DNA of 64,000 bases from Diplosphaera chodatii (Eukaryota; Chlorophyta; Trebouxiophyceae; Prasiolales; Stichococcaceae). The notes beneath the pieces are model-generated. The model was given only the letters and a program-made list of their open reading frames with translations, had not been told where the DNA came from and did no database searches. Location: positions 831,001-895,000 of the forward strand of contig JAALGY010000037.1 in NCBI GenBank assembly GCA_032358165.1, in the 5' to 3' direction. Position numbers and translations under genes: made by a program. Below are positions 58,601-64,000 of the stretch, piece after piece (within the stretch, counting starts at the first letter, position 1; each line of letters starts with the position of its first letter).

Positions 58601-60747
58601 TTGCAGCGTCTGTGCCCGGGGCTGCACGCGATGCTGGTTCCGGCAGTGGCGCAGCGGCATCAGAGTACCGCAGCAGCAGCAGTAGCAGTGACGCTGGCGG
58701 CCAGCTGTATGTGGCAGCGCTCGACGCCTGGGACGGCCTGACTGTGGAGTACAGCCCGCCGTGGCCGCTGCACCTGCTGCTGACGCCGCAGGTGTGGGAG
58801 CCACCCCCCTGCAAACCTCACCACACAGCCTGACAGCCGCCTCGCAGCCTGTCCTGGGCACCCTGGCAACGCTCATCACCGACTGCTGCCGCCAAAGTCA
58901 TGGCTGCCGTCGCGGTGTCATCTGCAAAATATGGTCAGTAGCGGTGACCAGTATGTGCGGTGGCGTCCAGGTGCTGGCCAAGTACGGGGCGCTGTGCCGG
59001 CTGCTGCTGCGGGTGCGGCGGGTGGAGGGGATGCTGGACGGCGCCTGGGCGGCGATGCGGTCCGGGGGCCGCCCCGGCCCCGCCTCCCGGCTGGCCACCC
59101 GCGCCGCCAGCCGCACCGACTCCCCGCGGTGCACCTCCGCCCTGGACCCTAGTCCCTCCAAAGCTAATTTCTCATATCATGACTATGATTTTGCCGTCGG
59201 CATGCGAACGGAGCGCATCAACGCTGATGCCTAATCGCCCGAGGCTTCAGTTGGGTCCGAGACCACAACATCTATTGCCCAGAGGCTTGTAGTCCGCTGA
59301 TATGCACGCCGGCAAACAGAAGAGTCTCGAAGTTGGATGCCCTCTGCCAGCGGATTTGTCCTCGTGCTGCAGGGCCGCGGGGGGCGGCGCAGTGCTGTCG
59401 CCGGGGCTGCTGCGGCAGATGGCGAGCGGCGCCGCGGCCCGCCGCCCGCTCTGGCAGCTGCGAGCGCAGATGGCGCACTTCGTCGCCCACTTCAACAGCT
59501 ACCTGCAGGTACGGCGGGGCCGTCATCTGCTGTAAAACGGTATTACCCGCCAAGCATCGGGTAGGACAGCGCTGTGTGAGGTTGGCCTCACAATCAATAC
59601 ACATCGCGCACTGCCTCGCTTGACTAGTGCACGCAAAAACGATACGATAGCAGTATCCCGCCGGCTGAGCTGCTCAGGATGTGGAAGCTTGGGCAGGTGT
59701 GCATGGCTGATGGAGCCTAAGGCTGCAAGGCCAACGCGGCCACAGGCAGTCCACACAGTGCGATCATTGCTGATGGACCTTGGTTGAATGTGTTTTTCAT
59801 GTAGGTGGACGTGATAGAGGCTGGCTATTGTGAGCTGCATGCCAAGGTGGAGGCCGCCGGCGACTACAGAGCAGCCATCGCGGCACACGACGCCTTTCTG
59901 GACGGCGTGCTGGCTGCGACCTTCCTGGACGTCCGCAACCTGCAGGTGCTCGCCAGCCGAACAGCCTGCCTGCTGCTCCCGTGCGCAGCCCAAGGTGCTG
60001 CTGTCCAGCCGCAGAGACACAGCATGACGAAATGTCCTGCTGTGAGATTGTGCGAATCAATGCACACATCTGTGTCGCGCATGGTGGTGCGATGTGTGAC
60101 GCATGGTCAACTGCGGTGCTGCAGGCGACGCTCATGGCGCTCTTCAGCCTGTGTCGCCGGCTTTGCGCCCGCCTCCAGGTGGGACACAACACCGCGCCCC
60201 CCAATGTCCTGAGTTCCTGAAGGCTGGGTCTCTCGTGACTGGGCATGCGCCTGATGTGCATGTGATTAACAGGAGCATCAGCACAGGACACCGACCAAAG
60301 GCGAACACGTGAGTCGCATCGTCCACAGGAGAGCTCGGCAGGGGACACCTTGGACGCCGCTCTGGCGGATGCGCAGCTGCAGCGGGATTGCCAGCAGCGC
60401 TTGGCGGCCCTGGTCAGCGTGCTGCGCGCGGATCACCTGCAGGTGGGGCTCCGGCGGGGTGACTCCAAGCTCGTCGAGAGCCTGCGCAGTTCCTCCAGTG
60501 GCTGTAGCGACCCTGCCTCACGTGTAGCAGAAGCTGGCAGATGATCTGTTCGGATATATGTATGCATATCCTCTGCTGGCCGGGAGCCTGCCGTCTTTGA
60601 CATCCGCCAAGCATCTGCCTGTGCCTGCACAAGCAGGCGCACATTCGGTCGCCGCACCTGCAGCAGCTGCTGGCAGCGCTGGACTTCAACGGCTACTTTG
60701 CCGACGTGGAGGCTGCCGAACAGCACCCGGGCTACCACTCAGCATGA
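55648..60747 (+). CDS. GCP4: Gamma-tubulin complex component 4 (GCP4, Spc97/98 family)
   Basis: Core subunit of the gamma-tubulin ring complex that nucleates microtubules. Sixteen exons: 55648-55868, 56037-56176, 56323-56432, 56577-56833, 57028-57148, 57275-57589, 57702-57821, 58003-58176, 58392-58482, 58598-58791, 58971-59128, 59373-59508, 59805-59945, 60124-60177, 60329-60442, 60637-60747; 818 aa in frame throughout. Landmarks: LLQELLLALLGFFGDVFIDA, VVQLGWHCQALEGWVSAV, LLDVYRQDIVALQGR, MVAGRLVDSSGEFFIQRR, PELLPPHIALATADAVLFVG, LRNYLLLGAGDFWHTFL, LDAWDGLTVEYSPPWPLHLL, VLAKYGALCRLLLRVRRVEG, LWQLRAQMAHFVAHFNSYLQ, HDAFLDGVLAATFLDVRNLQ, DFNGYFADVEAA. Both GRIP1 (N) and GRIP2 (C) regions are present. 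The length fits GCP4 and is too short for GCP5/6. Exons 9-10 and 11-12 have the least support. Confidence 0.92.
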
Positions 60748-60978
60748 GGAGGCTGGCTATGGTTGTGTAGCCGTGCAGTTTTGCCCTTGAAAGCTGCCGC
60801 TGGGTGCTCGAAATGTCGGCACTGGCTGACAGGGTTCAACGATATCAGCAATGTCAGTCCCCCCTGTTGCGTACAGTGTGGTTTCCGTGCCAATATTTGC
60901 TGCCTGAGACGGAAGGCCAAAGTGATAACCCTGTATGATGAAAGCACCTGCCAAAAAGACCCTGATAGTGTTCCACCC

Positions 60979-62522
60979 TCAGTCCGCTGGAGGCAGCTGC
61001 CGCTCAAGGACCAGCGTCACCTCTCCATCTGCCCGGTCACCCCGCCGCAGTGCATTCATGACCTGCGCATGGTTTGCGGTCTTTCAGAGGACCGGATGTC
61101 ACCAATGTGATGAGACTCGCCTGCCAGCAGGCAAGACAGCAGTGGCGCATGCCCCTTGTGTATGGCATCCAGTGGCGGCTGCTCCACGAGTGGCAGCTGC
61201 CTGCCGCCGCACCTGCGTCCACTTCTGCTGGTCGGCGCCGTAGCACACGATGTGGCGCTGCGGCGGCTGGGCGCCGAACAGGCTGTTGGCGGGGAACACG
61301 AAGGTGGTGCAGGTGCACGCGCGCAGGACGTCGCCCACCGCCGGCGCGCCGCCCGCCTGCGACCTGTCCAGCTTGACCCGCTGCACGGCAGGCACACACT
61401 CCGGATCAGCAGCCACATTACCCGTCCAAGTAGTGTTCACGCCCTGCTGTTCGGGTGTGAGTGTCGCAGGTGCGACGCGTCGCGTGCGTGTTGCATGGGC
61501 GCAAAGGGGCACACCTGGGCCAGCTGCGCGGCGGGGGAGCCGTCAATGAAGCCGCTGATCACGGCGCGCTTCCGCTGGGCATCCTCCTCGAAGATGATGC
61601 CCAGCGGCCGCGGCAGCGTGGTCTGCACGATGGCGCTGGGCTGCCGCAGCATCCTGCACAATGCAATGTGGTCTGCGATCGTACGCGGTGTGCAGTCGAC
61701 CTTTTTTTTGAAGAAGGCACCAGTGCAGCGCAAACAGCCGCGCTGGCCGTGTCATTGCCTGGTCTGGCACAGTCTGCTTTAGTTATGGCGTGGGGCCGTC
61801 TTGTCGCTACCCTATTTGCAAAATGTTTCCACCCACTTGTTGATGACAAAGGTGCGCAGCTGGCGGGCCGCAATGCTGCCGACTCTGATGCGCACGCGCT
61901 CCCCCTCGTAGTCCTCCTCGACCGGCCAAGGGGTGTACGATACCGGCCGGAACGCCAGCTCGCCCTGCGACAATGGTTCAGTTGTGCTGCATTTGGCGCC
62001 TTCGCACAGCGTGCCAACCTGGCGATGCACTCAGATGTGGGAACAGTCCTCTTACGAGCACCATGCCTGTGATCAGGGACCACGCTCACCTTCTGATCAC
62101 GCGCAGGTGTGCTGCCATCAGTGGATTGGAAGACCGCCCCTGTCTGTGGGTCCTCAAAGGTCGACTGTGCATGCACGCCAGATTTGTCAGCCGGCGTGTG
62201 AAGCACGAACTGGCAGCTGTTTAGACATGGTTGCATGTGGCACGACCGGATTGTGCACCTCATCTTCTGGCTTCCTATTCAGCACTGTGTACAGCACAAC
62301 CGCCACAAGGCACAGCAGCGGCACCGCAATTACAGTCAGGAAGATCTGGTCCTGCACGTCTTAACACCTAGGTCTGAACAGCGATACAGACCACCATTTT
62401 TGACTGGGCTTCCCTATGTATCTCTTGATGACTGACCTGTGCGTCCTGACATGCTTTGTCGAAGCAGATGCCCTGAAGCGCCGCTGCAGCAACAGACCTG
62501 CACTTGCGGCACTGAGGTGCAT
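60979..62522 (-). CDS. Membrane-anchored PDZ-like protein, probably organellar
   Basis: Small protein of 273 aa. Exons (minus): 62388-62522, 62259-62351, 62090-62164, 61837-61964, 61515-61653, 61213-61380, 60979-61062; all junctions keep frame. Residues 1-45 resemble an organelle transit peptide (MHLSAASAGLLLQRRFRASA, no acidic residues). One membrane helix follows at about 48-68 (FLTVIAVPLLCLVAVVLYTV), then an acidic linker. The C-terminal half looks like a PDZ domain: TTLPRPLGIIFEEDAQRKRA (carboxylate-loop-like RPLGI), VISGFIDGSPAAQLAQ, PAVGDVLRACTCTTFVF, then VMNALRRG and VTLVLERQLPP. Chloroplast PDZ proteins with LTKPLGLVLEE wording are known in plants; this one lacks TPR repeats. Function unknown; a scaffold or assembly factor at an organellar membrane is inference. 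Confidence 0.75.
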
Positions 62523-63068
62523 CTGCCGGGCTGCCAAACACAGCTTTGCTTGGACAGTGGTGTGCAAGCGGACGTTTGCTCCGCACTGGAAAGGGCTGTG
62601 CTGGACGCAAAGCGGGATGGCCTTGATTTCCTGGATTGCTCACGTGTGATCCAAAATATGAGAGATGCCGAACGCTGTCTGTGCTGAGCATGAAGCCGAT
62701 ATGTCTTACTCTATCGAAAGCAGCATTCAACTACAAGGTCAGCATGCATGACGGATCATGTTGTGCACCTTATATGGATCTGGCCGGAAGCCAGATGAGG
62801 ATCTCAGGTCTGCCATCGATCGTCCTTCCTACTCTCTGGTTGAGGGGCCGCTTGAATGCAACACGGAGCAAGGATAGCAACCCTCAATGTATACAAATGT
62901 TACTGTGAAACATGCGCACAGTAGTGGCAAACTTCGGGAGTCTGGCCCCTGATAGAGACCCTGCCGGCATCCCTGTTCACCCGCTGCCGCACCCCCTAAA
63001 GCTCGGCCACACTCAATTTAGTGGGGTGTGTGCATGACCCAGCAGCCTGCCACCACCCTCGGTACCAC
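62523..63068. other. Intergenic region between two minus-strand genes
   Basis: About 550 bp holding the promoter of the PDZ-like gene and the 3' UTR of the Gln/Pro-rich gene. I see no coding or repeat signature. Confidence 0.45.
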
Positions 63069-64000
63069 TCACTTCTTGAGCTGGCTGATATGGTCCTGCA
63101 ACGGGTAAATAACAGTGTTAGCGCTCTTTGTATGCATATACCACTGCGGTATCGTTCTGATGCCACCAGGCAGGCAGCAAGTACTGGCCGCAGAAATGTT
63201 CGTCCCATTGTTGCACACCCCAACAAAGTCGAATGCAGCCTCCTGTTGCTCCGGGCGGGGAGCGAAGCCCTCCGGCACGCCGGCCTGCTGAAGTGTCTCA
63301 CGGGCCATTGCTGCCGTGGGGCTGTTGCCAACCAGGCCTGCACACCACATACCGCGTGTGCTTCACCAGAAATGCTTGCCATCACACGTGGTGGTTTGAC
63401 AGTCGGGCAGGGTTGTATCACGAGGGCATTCAAAGTGATTGGGGCTTTGGCAAAGTGTCATTGTCAACCGCATGCACACCTGTAGAGGAACTTCGCGCGT
63501 GGCCAATGCTCAGGCCAGGACCAGAGATGCCGCCGCCGCCGCCAAACCCGGCTGCAGCGCCATACGCCGGCGGACTGAGCGGCGGCGGCTGCGGCAGACC
63601 GGGCTGGATCTGTGGCAGCACTGGCTGCTGCCATTGCTGCGGCTGCAACGCCGCCGGCTGGGCGTACATCGGCTGGCCATACGCTGCATACTGCTGCTGC
63701 TGCGGCTGCTGCAGCAGCTGGGCGTACTGTGCAGGCGGCGCCTGCAGAGGCTGCTGCCACATCTGCTGCTGCAGCTGTGGCCCGCCAGCAAAGCCTGCAT
63801 GCAATGAATGCTATGTGCCTGCTAATCAGGTGCAGGCGAGCCTGTGACTGAGGGCACAGGCCCCAGGGTCTTGCTGTAGAGATGTATGGTGGCGGCTGGT
63901 GGCAACAGGGTGCTTGGAGGTTTCTCTCGCACCTGGCATGCCAGCACCGGGCACCATGCTGGCCTGCGGCGCCGGGGACACGGTGCCGAAGCTCGCTGCT
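63069..64000 (-). CDS. C-terminal part of a Gln/Pro-rich protein (5' end beyond window)
   Basis: Exons (minus): from the window edge to 63933, 63480-63794, 63219-63337, 63069-63095, with the TGA at 63071-63069. The visible part begins AASFGTVSPAPQASMVPGAG, continues with a Gln/Pro/Tyr-rich stretch (QQQMWQQPLQAPPAQYAQL and similar), a Gly-rich GFGGGGGISGPGL patch, then a more ordered tail: SPTAAMARETLQQAGVPEGF, PEQQEAAFDFVGDHISQLKK, stop. Such disordered tails occur in ENTH/ANTH endocytic adaptors, ARF-GAPs and RNA-binding proteins, so I cannot name the family without the N-terminus. The exon joins are in frame. Confidence 0.65.

Noticed and set aside
1..64000. CRISPR arrays, insertion sequences, prophage or other prokaryotic defence systems
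   Set aside because: No regularly spaced repeats, transposase or integrase motifs were seen; the region is a normal intron-rich eukaryotic chromosome segment.

Overview
This window is about 64 kb of nuclear DNA from a green alga. The evidence is a GC-rich, very intron-dense layout (roughly 160-170 introns, mostly 100-250 bp) and a plant-type gene set: a PsbP protein of photosystem II, an inactive chloroplast FtsHi, a plant-type DYRKP kinase, an EBS/SHL-type BAH-PHD reader, a PM36-like TENA_E protein and a SKIP31-like F-box protein. A trebouxiophyte-like alga is my best guess, but the lineage cannot be fixed from sequence reading alone. I see no rRNA, tRNA, transposon, CRISPR array or prokaryotic operon.

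I rebuilt gene models by hand, requiring every exon junction to keep the reading frame. Left to right: SKIP31-like F-box (minus, runs off the left edge); methionine gamma-lyase (plus); Mei2-like RNA-binding protein (plus); TENA_E thiamin-salvage protein (plus); an unrecognised Ala/Gly/Gln-rich protein (minus); DYRKP kinase (minus); EBS/SHL-like chromatin reader (plus); PsbP-family lumenal protein (plus); an intronless single-thioredoxin-domain PDI (plus); FtsHi pseudoprotease (minus); DUF2358 protein with a twin-arginine lumen signal (plus); ATM-type ABCB half transporter (minus); F-box protein (plus); leucine-rich-repeat protein (minus); SLC18-like MFS transporter (plus); TRM6 tRNA methyltransferase subunit (minus); gamma-tubulin complex component 4 (plus); a membrane-anchored PDZ-like protein (minus); and the 3' end of a Gln/Pro-rich protein (minus, runs off the right edge).

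Genes are tightly packed. Several are head-to-head with 130-400 bp between start codons (SKIP31/MGL, FtsHi/DUF2358, ABCB/F-box, LRR/MFS); others are tail-to-tail with 145-300 bp between stop codons. The genes do not form one pathway. The nearest to a functional neighbourhood is 28-39 kb, with three probable chloroplast proteins (PsbP, FtsHi, DUF2358).

I found no previously undescribed multi-gene system. The most interesting points are five or six GC-AG introns required by reading-frame logic, the loss of the metalloprotease site in FtsHi, a large low-complexity insertion in TRM6, the lone intronless PDI gene, a plant telo-box-like motif in an intron, and two proteins I cannot assign. Exon ends are hand-derived and may be off by a base in places; transcript data would settle them.
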